64,000 bases of DNA, from positions 20,373 to 84,372 of the forward strand of contig CAJBPB010000291.1 in NCBI GenBank assembly GCA_903957365.1. The letters are read 5' to 3'. The notes under the pieces were generated by a model, which was not told where the DNA came from, did not search any database, and saw nothing but the letters and a program-made list of their open reading frames with translations. The position numbers and the translations under genes are program-made. This stretch comes from an uncultured Bacteroidota bacterium. GTDB taxonomy: Bacteria > Bacteroidota > Bacteroidia > Bacteroidales > F082. Numbering within the stretch: the first letter of the stretch is position 1; every line of letters starts with the position of its first letter. This document shows, piece by piece, positions 1-9,157 of the stretch.

Positions 1-2
1 TT

Positions 3-2777
3 GCAAAAAACACAAGAATACAATCAGAAAGGTCTGGTAATCTATGGATTTTAGCTATTTTATTTCTAATATTTGCCATCATTGCCTGTCTTGATCTGAA
101 CCTGTATTTTGTAGAACAAATTCTTTTTCATTCATCTATACCGTTAACATTCAATTCGTTATATGGTTTTAACTTACTAAGTTATATCCTGTTATTTGTA
201 TTGATGCTACTCAGTATTTCTTTTTTTGTTGTCATTTACCGGTTAAGCAAATTGGTTTATGAGATTTCAAAATCGAAACGGATTCTATCTATCATTATTC
301 TTTCAGAAATTATACTGAATCAATTACTTATAAGTTATTTCATTGAAGTTGGTTTTTTACCTTCGATCTTTCTGGTTTTTTATTTCTTTATGTTTTTCTT
401 ATTTCAAATAAAACCAACCATTCAGAACAGATTTGTTTTTTTTATTATGACGATGGCTTTGTTTTCTGCGATGTTAACAATGATGTTTTACAAAGTCAAT
501 CAAAGTAAATCAGATACCAGTCAGATGTTAACTGCTTATAAACTTGGACTTGAAAAGGATCCGATGTTTGAGTTTTTATATGCTGATCTGGTCGGAAAAA
601 TTGCCCGGGATACGCTTTTACCAGACATCATAAATTCGAACGATTCGGGCAGTGAAAACACGGATCAGTTGGTTTACAACTATTTAAAGGAAAATTACCT
701 GGTAGGATATTTTGAACGGTACAATACCGAAATAACCATTTGCGGTCAAACCGAAAACCTGAATATTCAGCCTGAAAACTATGTGATTAATTGTAACGAG
801 TATTTTGAGAACATCATTGAAACATTTGGAAAAAAGACTGATTATCCCAGTCTTTTCTATATTGAGGATAATTCTCAAGGAACCTACTATATTGCACAAC
901 TCACTGTGCCAATGGTAGATAGTTCAGAAAATACATCAGTTATTTTTTTAGAATTTTATTTTAAATACATCCCCGAAGGATTAGGATATCCTGAACTTCT
1001 GGTAGACGAAAGAAAAGGGTTCTCGGGCGATTTTTCAAGTTTTTCCTTCGCGAAGTACAAGGGAGAAATTCTGGTGTATAAGTTTGGAGATTTTCTATAT
1101 CCTTCCAGATTAAATGACTTCGGTATTTCGCTTCAGGAGTTTACAGATAAATCTGATTTCAGGCATTTTACATATTCTATTGATGATGAAAAAACACTCA
1201 TCGTCAGTAAACCTGTATTGAATATGACCGAAATAATCGCGCCTTTTTCTTTGTTTTTCTTTTTACTGTTGCTTTGTTCCTTGTTGATTTATGTTTTTAT
1301 TTTCATGAAAGAGGGTGAGTTACGCACGGCAGTTAACTTCAGATTGAAACTCCAGATTTTCATCTTTACTGCGCTTACCTTTTCATTTGCATTCATCGGC
1401 GCAACCTCTATCGCTTATATCCGTGGTGTTTATACACAAAAAAATGTAGCTTTTTTAAATGAACGTACACAGTCGATATTGATCGAGTTACAGCAAAAAC
1501 TTAAAAATGAAAGAATTGATGATGAAGAAATTCAGGAATATCTGCATCAGTTGCTGCTTAAATTCTCTTTGATTTTCTTTTCGGATATAAATCTATATTC
1601 CATTGATGGTAAATTACTTGGATCGTCTAGACCTGAAATATTTGCCAATGGATTGGTATCACGTAATATGAATCAGGAAGCTTTCCGGATGATGCACTTT
1701 GAACGTTCATTGTTTTATCTGCAGCAGGAAAGTATAGGGAAAGGAAGCTATTATTCATCCTATATTCCTTTTCGTGATGCAGATGGAAATCCTTCAGCCT
1801 ACATCAATTTACCTTATTTCGCCCGTGAAACTGAATTGAGGGATGAAATATCAGGATTTGTGCTGGCTTATATGAACATTTTTCTTGCTTTGACAGCGAT
1901 TTCGGTTGCTTTTGCACTTGTTTTGTCACGCAGATTAACAAAACCATTGATGATGATTCAGGACAAAATGAAAACTGTCCGGATCGACAAGGTTAACGAA
2001 AAAATTCAGTGGGATAGCAAAGATGAATTGGGACAACTGGTGAGCCAGTACAACCAACTAATCGATGAACTTGCGCTTAGCGCAGGCTTATTGGCTCGTT
2101 CTGAACGTGAAACAGCCTGGCGCGAGATGGCACAGCAAGTGGCGCATGAAATTAAAAACCCATTGACACCCATGCGTTTAAGTGTGCAGTATCTGAAAAG
2201 GGCCTGGGATGAGAATGATCCGGATGTCGCTGATAAACTGCATCGAACCACACGAACATTGATCGAACAGATCGATACCTTGTCAGAGATTGCTTCCGCA
2301 TTTTCTGACTTCGCCAAAATGCCTGTCAATAAACCCGAACGGATTGATTTATTTGTTGTGCTTCAAAATGTGGTGACACTTTTTGAAAATGAAGCACATG
2401 TAGATATTAAACTAATCAATAAAACAGCTGGCGAAACTTTTGTATTTGCAGATACAAAAAACCTGAACCGGGCTTTTAATAATCTGATTAAGAATTCGAT
2501 ACAGGCAGTAGGAAACAAACCCGACGGATTTGTGGAGGTTACTATGGACCTTTATAGAAACTTCTGCCGGATTTCGATCAGTGACAATGGTATCGGGATG
2601 ACAGACGAAGAAAAAGACAAGATTTTTACGCCAAAATTTACAACGAAATCGAGTGGAATGGGTATTGGATTATCCATTGTTCACAATATTATCAGCGCTT
2701 CAAAAGGAAAAATTACATTCGAATCGGGACATGGGAAGGGCACCACTTTTACCATCCTTCTGCCAATTGTAAAGTAA
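3..2777 (+). CDS. NtrY-like sensor histidine kinase (5' end outside window)
   Basis: Membrane histidine kinase that would autophosphorylate and pass phosphate to a response regulator not seen here. The frame is open from the left edge, so the N-terminus is missing and 924 residues are visible. Several hydrophobic segments occupy the first ~130 residues and a periplasmic-type sensor stretch follows, ending in a transmembrane segment near nt 1240-1300. A second sensor region ends in a transmembrane segment near nt 1860-1930, followed by a HAMP-like linker. The H-box VAHEIKNPLTP (phosphoacceptor His at nt 2145-2147), N-box NLIKNSIQAV, G1 DNGIGM and G2 GMGIGLSIV are all intact. The HEIKNPLTP form is typical of the NtrY subfamily. 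The next gene is convergent 17 bp away. Family is confident; the stimulus is unknown. Confidence 0.88.
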   Translation, partial: AKNTRIQSERSGNLWILAILFLIFAIIACLDLNLYFVEQILFHSSIPLTFNSLYGFNLLSYILLFVLMLLSISFFVVIYRLSKLVYEISKSKRILSIIILSEIILNQLLISYFIEVGFLPSIFLVFYFFMFFLFQIKPTIQNRFVFFIMTMALFSAMLTMMFYKVNQSKSDTSQMLTAYKLGLEKDPMFEFLYADLVGKIARDTLLPDIINSNDSGSENTDQLVYNYLKENYLVGYFERYNTEITICGQTENLNIQPENYVINCNEYFENIIETFGKKTDYPSLFYIEDNSQGTYYIAQLTVPMVDSSENTSVIFLEFYFKYIPEGLGYPELLVDERKGFSGDFSSFSFAKYKGEILVYKFGDFLYPSRLNDFGISLQEFTDKSDFRHFTYSIDDEKTLIVSKPVLNMTEIIAPFSLFFFLLLLCSLLIYVFIFMKEGELRTAVNFRLKLQIFIFTALTFSFAFIGATSIAYIRGVYTQKNVAFLNERTQSILIELQQKLKNERIDDEEIQEYLHQLLLKFSLIFFSDINLYSIDGKLLGSSRPEIFANGLVSRNMNQEAFRMMHFERSLFYLQQESIGKGSYYSSYIPFRDADGNPSAYINLPYFARETELRDEISGFVLAYMNIFLALTAISVAFALVLSRRLTKPLMMIQDKMKTVRIDKVNEKIQWDSKDELGQLVSQYNQLIDELALSAGLLARSERETAWREMAQQVAHEIKNPLTPMRLSVQYLKRAWDENDPDVADKLHRTTRTLIEQIDTLSEIASAFSDFAKMPVNKPERIDLFVVLQNVVTLFENEAHVDIKLINKTAGETFVFADTKNLNRAFNNLIKNSIQAVGNKPDGFVEVTMDLYRNFCRISISDNGIGMTDEEKDKIFTPKFTTKSSGMGIGLSIVHNIISASKGKITFESGHGKGTTFTILLPIVK

Positions 2778-2794
2778 TTTCAAACGATATTATT

Positions 2795-3919
2795 TCAACC
2801 GCTATACTTACTGAAAATCTTTGGAAGTCTGATTTTTCTTTTAGGTTTCGCAATTGATGGAGCTTCTTCACCCATCAAAAAGCCATAAACTTCCGTGTTA
2901 GGGGTAAGCTCAAGAAGTTTTTTGATAATTGCTGCCATCGGAATAAAAAGAATCATTCCTACCACACCCCACAATAAACTTCCGATCAGCAAAGCCACCA
3001 ATGAAACAATAGGATTGATATTCACATTCGAACCAACAATTTTCGGTGTCAGATAATTCCCTTCAATTGACTGAATTACCGTGAAAGCAACAAAAACAGC
3101 CAATGGATAAAACAAACTGTCTTTCGTGAGTAAAGCGAATAAAATTGGCAAAATCGAGCCAATCATCGGACCAACATAAGGCACTACATTCATCATCGCC
3201 GCAAAGATTCCAAAGAAAAGTGCATGTTTAATACCCAAAGCCGAAAGTGCGATAACGTTCATAACAGCCAGAATTGCCATCACTTTGACCATGCCTGTGA
3301 TGTATTTCTGGATAACACTTCTTAAATCGGTAACCACTTCAATAACACGATTTTGTGGATGATTATTAAACAAACGAACAGCAAATACCGTAAAATGGTC
3401 GCGATACAGCAAAAACATAAATATATAAACCGGAACTAAAATGAGGAGTCCGAGACTACCAAGTGTACTGAATGCGGCGGATGAAATTTTTGTGGCATTC
3501 TCTTTCAAAAACAGGAAAAATTTGTCATTGATCGACCTGAAACTTAACGCATCTTTCATCCCAAGATTTTCTTCTAAAAAGAACGAAATATCGTTTACAA
3601 AGGTTTTAAACTGTGATTCAACACCAGATAAATCCTGAGAAAAACTACTGATTTGTCCGCCTAAAAACCATCCAATGGCAACAAAAACAATAATCGAAAT
3701 GAGCAGAATGATGAATATTGACAATACTCGCGGAATTTTGAACGAGTCGAGTTTATTGACAGCTGGTACAAGAAGCATCGCCAGAAAACCACCAGCAACC
3801 AAAGGCATCAATAATGATTTTGCATAAATCAATAATAAAATAATGCCTGTTGTGAGTACTACTACTGCTGCCGCTGTCATAGTTTTACTGTATGTTACGG
3901 GTTTCTGTAATTCTTGCAT
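2795..3919 (-). CDS. AI-2E family transporter (UPF0118/PerM-like)
   Basis: Polytopic inner-membrane protein of 374 residues, the usual size for the AI-2E transporter family (PF01594). It has two N-terminal hydrophobic helices, a further pair around residues 60-90, a polar central region, and four to five helices in the C-terminal half. The latter include the family-typical NVVPYVGPMIGSILPI and the conserved TPKIVGSNVNINPIVSL stretch. Family members export small solutes, with autoinducer-2 or Na+(Li+)/H+ exchange reported for a few; the substrate here cannot be told. It is monocistronic, convergent with the upstream kinase and divergent from the AsmA-like gene, sharing a ~160-bp intergenic region with it. 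Confidence 0.9.
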   Translation of the reverse strand: MQELQKPVTYSKTMTAAAVVVLTTGIILLLIYAKSLLMPLVAGGFLAMLLVPAVNKLDSFKIPRVLSIFIILLISIIVFVAIGWFLGGQISSFSQDLSGVESQFKTFVNDISFFLEENLGMKDALSFRSINDKFFLFLKENATKISSAAFSTLGSLGLLILVPVYIFMFLLYRDHFTVFAVRLFNNHPQNRVIEVVTDLRSVIQKYITGMVKVMAILAVMNVIALSALGIKHALFFGIFAAMMNVVPYVGPMIGSILPILFALLTKDSLFYPLAVFVAFTVIQSIEGNYLTPKIVGSNVNINPIVSLVALLIGSLLWGVVGMILFIPMAAIIKKLLELTPNTEVYGFLMGEEAPSIAKPKRKIRLPKIFSKYSG

Positions 3920-4003
3920 GGTTATGATTTTTAAGGTAATTAGGAGAACAAAAATGATTGTTTTTCAACACTTTTCCAAAAAAATATTTTGAAAAAATAC
4001 TAC

Positions 4004-4011
4004 TAAATTTG
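4004..4011 (+). promoter_or_regulatory. Candidate Bacteroidota -7 box for the AsmA-like gene
   Basis: TAAATTTG matches the Bacteroidota sigma-A -7 consensus TAnnTTTG and lies about 70 bp before the preferred ATG at 4080. No convincing -33 TTTG sits at the expected distance, so the call rests on the -7 box alone. Confidence 0.4.
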
Positions 4012-4079
4012 TATAATACTGCTGCAATAACCTGATTATGATTTATTTTTGAACATTGGTTAATCAAAAACCTGAAATT

Positions 4080-5936
4080 ATGAACCTAAAAATTAATCCA
4101 CCAGTGAAGAAGTGGTCTTTTCGATTCAGGATCATATTGATCGTTTTGGTAATTTTGATAGGTTCGATCTCATTTTTTACCTATCAGAATCTGAACAACC
4201 TAATTGCTGAAGCGATTCATAAGAGCTATAATAAACATGCCATGAGCGATGTTTATGAACTGTCATTCGGGAAGTTATCGGTTAATCTTTTTTCCGGAAA
4301 TATCCGTCTGAGCGATCTTCGTATTCAGCCTGTTGCGAATCCCGTGAAGAAATATCCGTATATCAACAGTTCATTCGCTTTAAAAGGTGGAAAATTAAAA
4401 CTTCTAAAGGTAAATATACTCGATTTATTAACCCAAAGCAAACTCCAGTTAGAGGATATTGAAATCTCAAATCCTGATATTTATGTTTCAATCAACAGTG
4501 AACATCCTGTTATGCTGCCTTTTTCTGATTCGATGGCAGTTGACACAACTAAATCAGTGAATAAAAAGCAATTTGTGACCTCATTTTTATTGCAGAATTT
4601 TATTCTCCGTGGAGTAAAAATTGAAGTGATTGATAGTTTCAAGAGGTCGCATTACCAGATGAATGACCTGAATGTGTCGTTAAAAGCGCTCTTTCTGGAT
4701 GAAAAATTTGGTATAAGCAAAATCAACTCTTCTCATATAAACATCGATTTTGCTGGTTTTTCAACAACTTCAGATACGATCGGATTGAAAATGGTAAAAG
4801 TTAATGCATTCAGTCTGAACATTGATTTTGCTGCTTTCACAAGAACAATTGACACGTTTCACTTTTCATTCGACGATTTCAGATCCGAAATAATAGGGTG
4901 GGAGACACACACAAAAGACAGTTTGTACCATGCAGGTGCTGACACAATCAGACTGAATTACAAAGAGAAATCATTGAAAATTAAAAATGTATATTTCCAG
5001 CCAAATATTGAAATGAAAGCTGTGGCAGCGACTTTTCCGTTCCAGAAGGAGATATTTTCAATAGCGGCTGATCAAATTGAAATGAACCAGGTTAATTTCG
5101 ATAGTCTGATTTTTAAGCAACATTTGCTTGTTGATCTGATAAATATTGATTCAGCCGATGTGACTATTTTTAAGAATAAAACCAAACCACTCAATTTGAA
5201 GCGTTTTCCTGAATATTTTGGACAGCAACTTTCCGCCATCACAATACCCATCACAGTTAAAGAAGTGAATACAGGAAATGCAAGCCTGGTTTACACTGAA
5301 ATTAAGGAAGACGGAAATCAGGCCACTGTCAGAATAAATGATTTGAATGGTAAATTATCAAATATTACCAATCTGCTGCCCGAAAGTGAATTTGAAATAC
5401 AGGCGGATGCCACAATCGAAAATGCGGCAAAAGTGCATTTGCACATGACTTTCGATTATGATCAACCAGAATTCGAATATGAAGCGACTGTAAAGTCTTT
5501 CGATCTGGGTGATTTAAATACTATGATTCAGGCATTTAGTCCGGCCAAAATTAAAAGTGGAAAGGTGGATGCAATCACCTTTGATGGAAAAGCAACACGA
5601 ACAAAAGCTTCTGGTAAAATGACTTTTCTTTACCATGATCTGGTTGTTGAGATGCAACTTAAAAAGCAGGCAATATGGAAAAATTCGGTAATCAGTTTTG
5701 CAGCAAATACGGTATTACCATCCAATAATCCTGCAAAGCCTGAAGAACCCCATAAAACGGTAGTTTTTCAAATTGACAGGGACATGAATAAAGGATTTAT
5801 GAATGTCATTATGAAATCACTTTTTGGAGGATTGAAAGAAACTGTTTTACCAAATAAAATCAATCAACAAGCCCACAAAGCCAGAATGAAGGAATACCAC
5901 AGCAAGTTAAAAGCTGAAAGGAAAAAAAATAGATAG
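4080..5936 (+). CDS. AsmA-like membrane-anchored protein
   Basis: Predicted envelope protein of 618 residues. A cytoplasmic basic N-terminus and one transmembrane helix (about residues 17-38) are followed by a long periplasmic region rich in beta-strand patterns (alternating hydrophobic residues, repeated 'L.I...NI.I...F' segments). This resembles AsmA/TamB/DUF748-type proteins implicated in lipid transport or outer-membrane homeostasis. The C-terminus is strongly basic. An in-frame TTG at 4056 would add eight residues; the ATG at 4080 is preferred because it gives a normal N-terminus (MNLKINPPVKKW). It is a single gene, with the next gene 111 bp downstream under its own promoter box. Superfamily assignment is inferred from architecture, not from a diagnostic motif. 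Confidence 0.65.
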   Translation: MNLKINPPVKKWSFRFRIILIVLVILIGSISFFTYQNLNNLIAEAIHKSYNKHAMSDVYELSFGKLSVNLFSGNIRLSDLRIQPVANPVKKYPYINSSFALKGGKLKLLKVNILDLLTQSKLQLEDIEISNPDIYVSINSEHPVMLPFSDSMAVDTTKSVNKKQFVTSFLLQNFILRGVKIEVIDSFKRSHYQMNDLNVSLKALFLDEKFGISKINSSHINIDFAGFSTTSDTIGLKMVKVNAFSLNIDFAAFTRTIDTFHFSFDDFRSEIIGWETHTKDSLYHAGADTIRLNYKEKSLKIKNVYFQPNIEMKAVAATFPFQKEIFSIAADQIEMNQVNFDSLIFKQHLLVDLINIDSADVTIFKNKTKPLNLKRFPEYFGQQLSAITIPITVKEVNTGNASLVYTEIKEDGNQATVRINDLNGKLSNITNLLPESEFEIQADATIENAAKVHLHMTFDYDQPEFEYEATVKSFDLGDLNTMIQAFSPAKIKSGKVDAITFDGKATRTKASGKMTFLYHDLVVEMQLKKQAIWKNSVISFAANTVLPSNNPAKPEEPHKTVVFQIDRDMNKGFMNVIMKSLFGGLKETVLPNKINQQAHKARMKEYHSKLKAERKKNR

Positions 5937-6031
5937 GATGATTTTTGTGTTTATAATCAGGTTCAAAGAGCGATTGTTTTCCAGACTTGATCTTAAAAAA
6001 AAGCGTCCGTTTAAGGATTATTCTATTATTG

Positions 6032-6039
6032 TATCTTTG
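6032..6039 (+). promoter_or_regulatory. -7 box upstream of flippase gene
   Basis: TATCTTTG matches TAnnTTTG exactly and ends 8 bp before the ATG at 6048. A TTTA lies 18 bp further upstream (6010-6013) as a weak -33. The transcript would start only a few bases before the start codon, or be leaderless. Confidence 0.5.
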
Positions 6040-6047
6040 AAGCGTTT

Positions 6048-7508
6048 ATGGCATCAAATCCCTTAAAAAGTCTGGCAGGTCAAACCATGGTATATGGCAT
6101 GGGAACCATCGTTCCCCGGCTGCTGAATTATCTGCTCGTTCCTTACTACACCAGGGTTTTCGAACAAGGCGTTTATGGCCAGATTACCGAATTGTATGCC
6201 TTTGTGGCTTTCCTGCTGGTGTTACTGACCTACGGCATGGAAACCACTTTTTTTCGCTTTGCACAAAAACACGAGGTAAACAAAGTATTCAATAATATTT
6301 TCTCTTTGATTATTGTTACAACCGGCATTTTTATCCTGGTAATTTCTGTCAGTTTCGGAGCATTGGCTGGTTTGATTCAATACAGCGGAAACAGTGAATA
6401 TGTGCTGTTCATCGGTTTGATTGTTGCACTGGATGCGGCAACCGCAGTTCCGTTTGCTTTACTTCGGAAGCAAAATATGGCGCGCAAATTTGCCATCATA
6501 AAACTGGTAAATGTTGTAGTGAATGTTTCGCTCAACCTGATGTTTCTCACCGTATTTCCAAAATTTTCATTGCAATTGGCTATTGATATTTTCGGACCGG
6601 AATCAACTTTATTGGTTTGGGTATTTATTATCAATCTGGTTTCGAGCGCATTGAGTTTGATCATGCTCCTTCCCAGAATGAGAAAATACACATGGGAACT
6701 TGATCTTGCTTTTTTAAAACCCATCATAAAATATGCTTTACCGGTTTTAATTGTGGGTATCGCAGGCATGGTAAACGAAGTAATTGATAAGATTTTACTG
6801 AAATATTTGCTTCCCGATTCTTCCACTGCCATGATGCAGTTGGGTGTTTATGGAGCAAATTATAAGCTTGGTGTTCTAATGACACTTTTTATTCAGATGT
6901 TCAGGTATGCCGCCGAGCCCTTCTTCTTTGCGCAGGCTGACAAAGCCGATTCCAAAATCTTATTTGCCAGGGTGATGAATTATTTTGTCATTTTCGGACT
7001 GATGATTTTTCTGATGGTTACATTGTATCTCGATGTCTTTAAATTACTGATTGGTAAAAGTTATCGCGAAGGCCTCACCATCGTTCCCATTGTGTTGATT
7101 GCCAACTTGTTTTATGGGATCTTTTTCAATCTTTCAATCTGGTATAAACTCACCGATCGCACAGGCGATGCCGCTTACGTTTCAATCGGTGGCGCTGTAA
7201 TCACCATTATACTGAACATCATACTTATTCCTTTTATAGGGTATCTGGGTGCGGCATGGGCACATCTTGCCTGTTATTTCTTTATGATGGTCGTCTCCTA
7301 TAGCTGGGGCAATAAAGTATATCCGATTCCATACCAGGTTGGTCGAATTGCTGCTTATATTTCGGTTTCACTGATGATTTATTACGTGTCCAATGCCCTG
7401 GTATCTGCAAATCCCTGGCTTCGATATTCTATAAATTCCATTTTGTTTGCAGCATTTATCGGTGTTGCATTCTTTATCGAACGTAAGTATCAGTTAAAGG
7501 CTTCATAA
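6048..7508 (+). CDS. Oligosaccharide flippase / polysaccharide biosynthesis protein (MOP superfamily)
   Basis: Integral membrane protein of 486 residues with about 12-14 hydrophobic helices along its whole length, beginning with SLAGQTMVYGMGTIVPRLLN, a hallmark start of Wzx/MurJ-type (PF01943/PF13440) flippases. Such proteins move undecaprenyl-linked saccharides or other lipid-linked precursors across the inner membrane. It heads a co-directional run of envelope genes (dut, sugar nucleotidyltransferase, TPR lipoprotein, DUF4292, EnvC-like), an order I recall from many Bacteroidia. No glycosyltransferases adjoin it, so it is probably not part of a strain-specific capsule locus. Family is confident; the substrate is unknown. 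Confidence 0.9.
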   Translation: MASNPLKSLAGQTMVYGMGTIVPRLLNYLLVPYYTRVFEQGVYGQITELYAFVAFLLVLLTYGMETTFFRFAQKHEVNKVFNNIFSLIIVTTGIFILVISVSFGALAGLIQYSGNSEYVLFIGLIVALDAATAVPFALLRKQNMARKFAIIKLVNVVVNVSLNLMFLTVFPKFSLQLAIDIFGPESTLLVWVFIINLVSSALSLIMLLPRMRKYTWELDLAFLKPIIKYALPVLIVGIAGMVNEVIDKILLKYLLPDSSTAMMQLGVYGANYKLGVLMTLFIQMFRYAAEPFFFAQADKADSKILFARVMNYFVIFGLMIFLMVTLYLDVFKLLIGKSYREGLTIVPIVLIANLFYGIFFNLSIWYKLTDRTGDAAYVSIGGAVITIILNIILIPFIGYLGAAWAHLACYFFMMVVSYSWGNKVYPIPYQVGRIAAYISVSLMIYYVSNALVSANPWLRYSINSILFAAFIGVAFFIERKYQLKAS

Positions 7509-7561
7509 TAAGCGTTTTGAATCCGAATAACTGGCTATGAATGAATTATTGAATTATTCAG

Positions 7562-7569
7562 TAATTTTG
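7562..7569 (+). promoter_or_regulatory. -7 box upstream of dut
   Basis: TAATTTTG matches TAnnTTTG and lies 23 bp before the dut ATG, in the 84-bp gap after the flippase gene. No good -33 TTTG was found at 19-21 bp, so this is a moderate call. Confidence 0.4.
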
Positions 7570-7592
7570 CGGTCATTCAATCCCGAAAACAG

Positions 7593-8024
7593 ATGAAAAT
7601 TAAGATAGTAAACAAGTCAGACCACGATTCACCAGCATATGAAACAATAGCTTCGGCCGGTATGGATCTGAAGGCTTTTATTTCTGATCCGGTAACTTTG
7701 TTGCCATTGCAGCGTGCCTTAATTCCTACCGGACTTTTTATTGAACTTCCGGTTGGTTATGAAGCACAGGTAAGACCCAGAAGTGGTCTGGCTATCAAAC
7801 ACGGAATCACAGTATTGAATACTCCCGGAACCATTGACGCCGATTACCGGGGTGAGATAAAAGTTATTATGGTGAATCTTTCTGATACAACCTATACGTT
7901 CAATAATGGTGATCGTATTGCACAGATGATTGTCTCGGCTCACGAAAAAGCCGAATGGATCGAAGTGGATGATCTGAACCAAACTTCGCGCGGTTCCGGT
8001 GGTTTCGGTCATACAGGGCAGTAA
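7593..8024 (+). CDS. dut: dUTP diphosphatase
   Basis: Hydrolyses dUTP to dUMP and PPi, keeping uracil out of DNA and supplying dUMP for thymidylate synthesis. At 143 residues it is the normal length for a homotrimeric dUTPase. All five motifs are present: I around [40 protein letters not shown] with the catalytic Asp, [11 protein letters not shown], and [11 protein letters not shown] at the C-terminus, which closes over the active site. It is cytosolic. It lies between the flippase and the nucleotidyltransferase gene, 110 bp upstream of the latter. Confidence 0.97.
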   Translation: MKIKIVNKSDHDSPAYETIASAGMDLKAFISDPVTLLPLQRALIPTGLFIELPVGYEAQVRPRSGLAIKHGITVLNTPGTIDADYRGEIKVIMVNLSDTTYTFNNGDRIAQMIVSAHEKAEWIEVDDLNQTSRGSGGFGHTGQ

Positions 8025-8134
8025 AGTGAAAAGTTAAATAACCAAAATATTGACAATAAATAGAAATACAGGGAGTTATAAGTTACAATGTTCAACCGGC
8101 TATTAACTTCCAGCAGAAAATAATCAGACAAATT

Positions 8135-9142
8135 ATGAATATCATCGTCCCAATGGCAGGCCTCGGAAAACGCCTTCGCCCCCATACACTTACAACACCA
8201 AAACCTCTGTTGCCCATTGCCGGAAAACCCATTGTGCAGCGACTCATCGAAGACATTGCCAAGGTTATTGACGAAAAAATTGATGAGATTGCTTTTGTGA
8301 TAGGTGAGTTTGGAAAGGATGTTGAAGATCAGCTGATTGCTATTGCTGAATCGGTTGGCGCAACAGGTAAAATATATTATCAGCTGGAAGCCCTGGGTAC
8401 TGCCCATGCAATTTTGTGTGCCGAGCCCGCTTTACATGGAAAAGTTGTTGTGGCTTATGCTGATACATTGTTTCGTGCTGATTTCAAATTGTCGGACGAC
8501 AAAGAAGGAATTATCTGGGTGAGTAAAGTCGAAAATCCTGAGCAGTTTGGCGTTGTGAAACTGAATGAGGACGGAAGTATTGAAGGATTTTATGAAAAAC
8601 CAAAGGATTTTGTTTCTGATGAAGCAATCATTGGAATCTATTATTTCCGTGATGGCGAATATCTTCGCGCAGAACTGCAATATCTTCTCGATAAAAAAAT
8701 TACAACTGGTGGTGAATATGGCATCACTGATGGACTGCAGAATATGATGCAGAAAGGAACAAAATTCCATACAGAAACAGTTACAGAATGGCTCGATTGT
8801 GGGAATAAAGATGCTGTACTCGATACCAACCGGCGAATGCTTGAGATATTGGGTGAAGAAGAAAGCATGATCTCATTGGAGGCTGAAGTGGATGATGCCC
8901 TGATTATTGAACCCTGTTTTATTGCTCCTGGTGCTGTGGTAATGAATTCGGTTATTGGCCCATTTGTTTCAATAGGCTCAAAAACTGTAATTTATAACTC
9001 TATTATCAGGAATACTGTCGTGCAGGAAAACAGTAAAATTGAAAATAAATTGATTGAAAACAGCCTGATTGGTAATTTTACCAGCATCGATGGCAGTTTT
9101 GATGAGTTGAGTCTGGGTGATTACAGCCAAATTACTTTGTAA
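8135..9142 (+). CDS. Sugar-phosphate nucleotidyltransferase with C-terminal hexapeptide-type domain
   Basis: Cytosolic NTP_transferase (PF00483) of 335 residues. The N-terminal signature PMAGLGKRLRPHTLTTPKPLLPIAGKP contains the nucleotide-binding G-x-G-x-R-L-x-P loop and the catalytic Lys. The Rossmann-type domain runs to about residue 235. From about 255 onward, isoleucine-rich repeats (NSVIGPFVSIGSKTVIYNSI and following) indicate a short left-handed beta-helix, as in glucose-1-phosphate thymidylyltransferase-like and mannose-1-phosphate guanylyltransferase-like proteins. The expected reaction is sugar-1-P + NTP giving NDP-sugar + PPi. Exact sugar and nucleotide cannot be assigned. It is 15 bp from the next gene, so probably co-transcribed. 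Confidence 0.88.
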   Translation: MNIIVPMAGLGKRLRPHTLTTPKPLLPIAGKPIVQRLIEDIAKVIDEKIDEIAFVIGEFGKDVEDQLIAIAESVGATGKIYYQLEALGTAHAILCAEPALHGKVVVAYADTLFRADFKLSDDKEGIIWVSKVENPEQFGVVKLNEDGSIEGFYEKPKDFVSDEAIIGIYYFRDGEYLRAELQYLLDKKITTGGEYGITDGLQNMMQKGTKFHTETVTEWLDCGNKDAVLDTNRRMLEILGEEESMISLEAEVDDALIIEPCFIAPGAVVMNSVIGPFVSIGSKTVIYNSIIRNTVVQENSKIENKLIENSLIGNFTSIDGSFDELSLGDYSQITL

Positions 9143-9157
9143 GGAAATCAAATCATA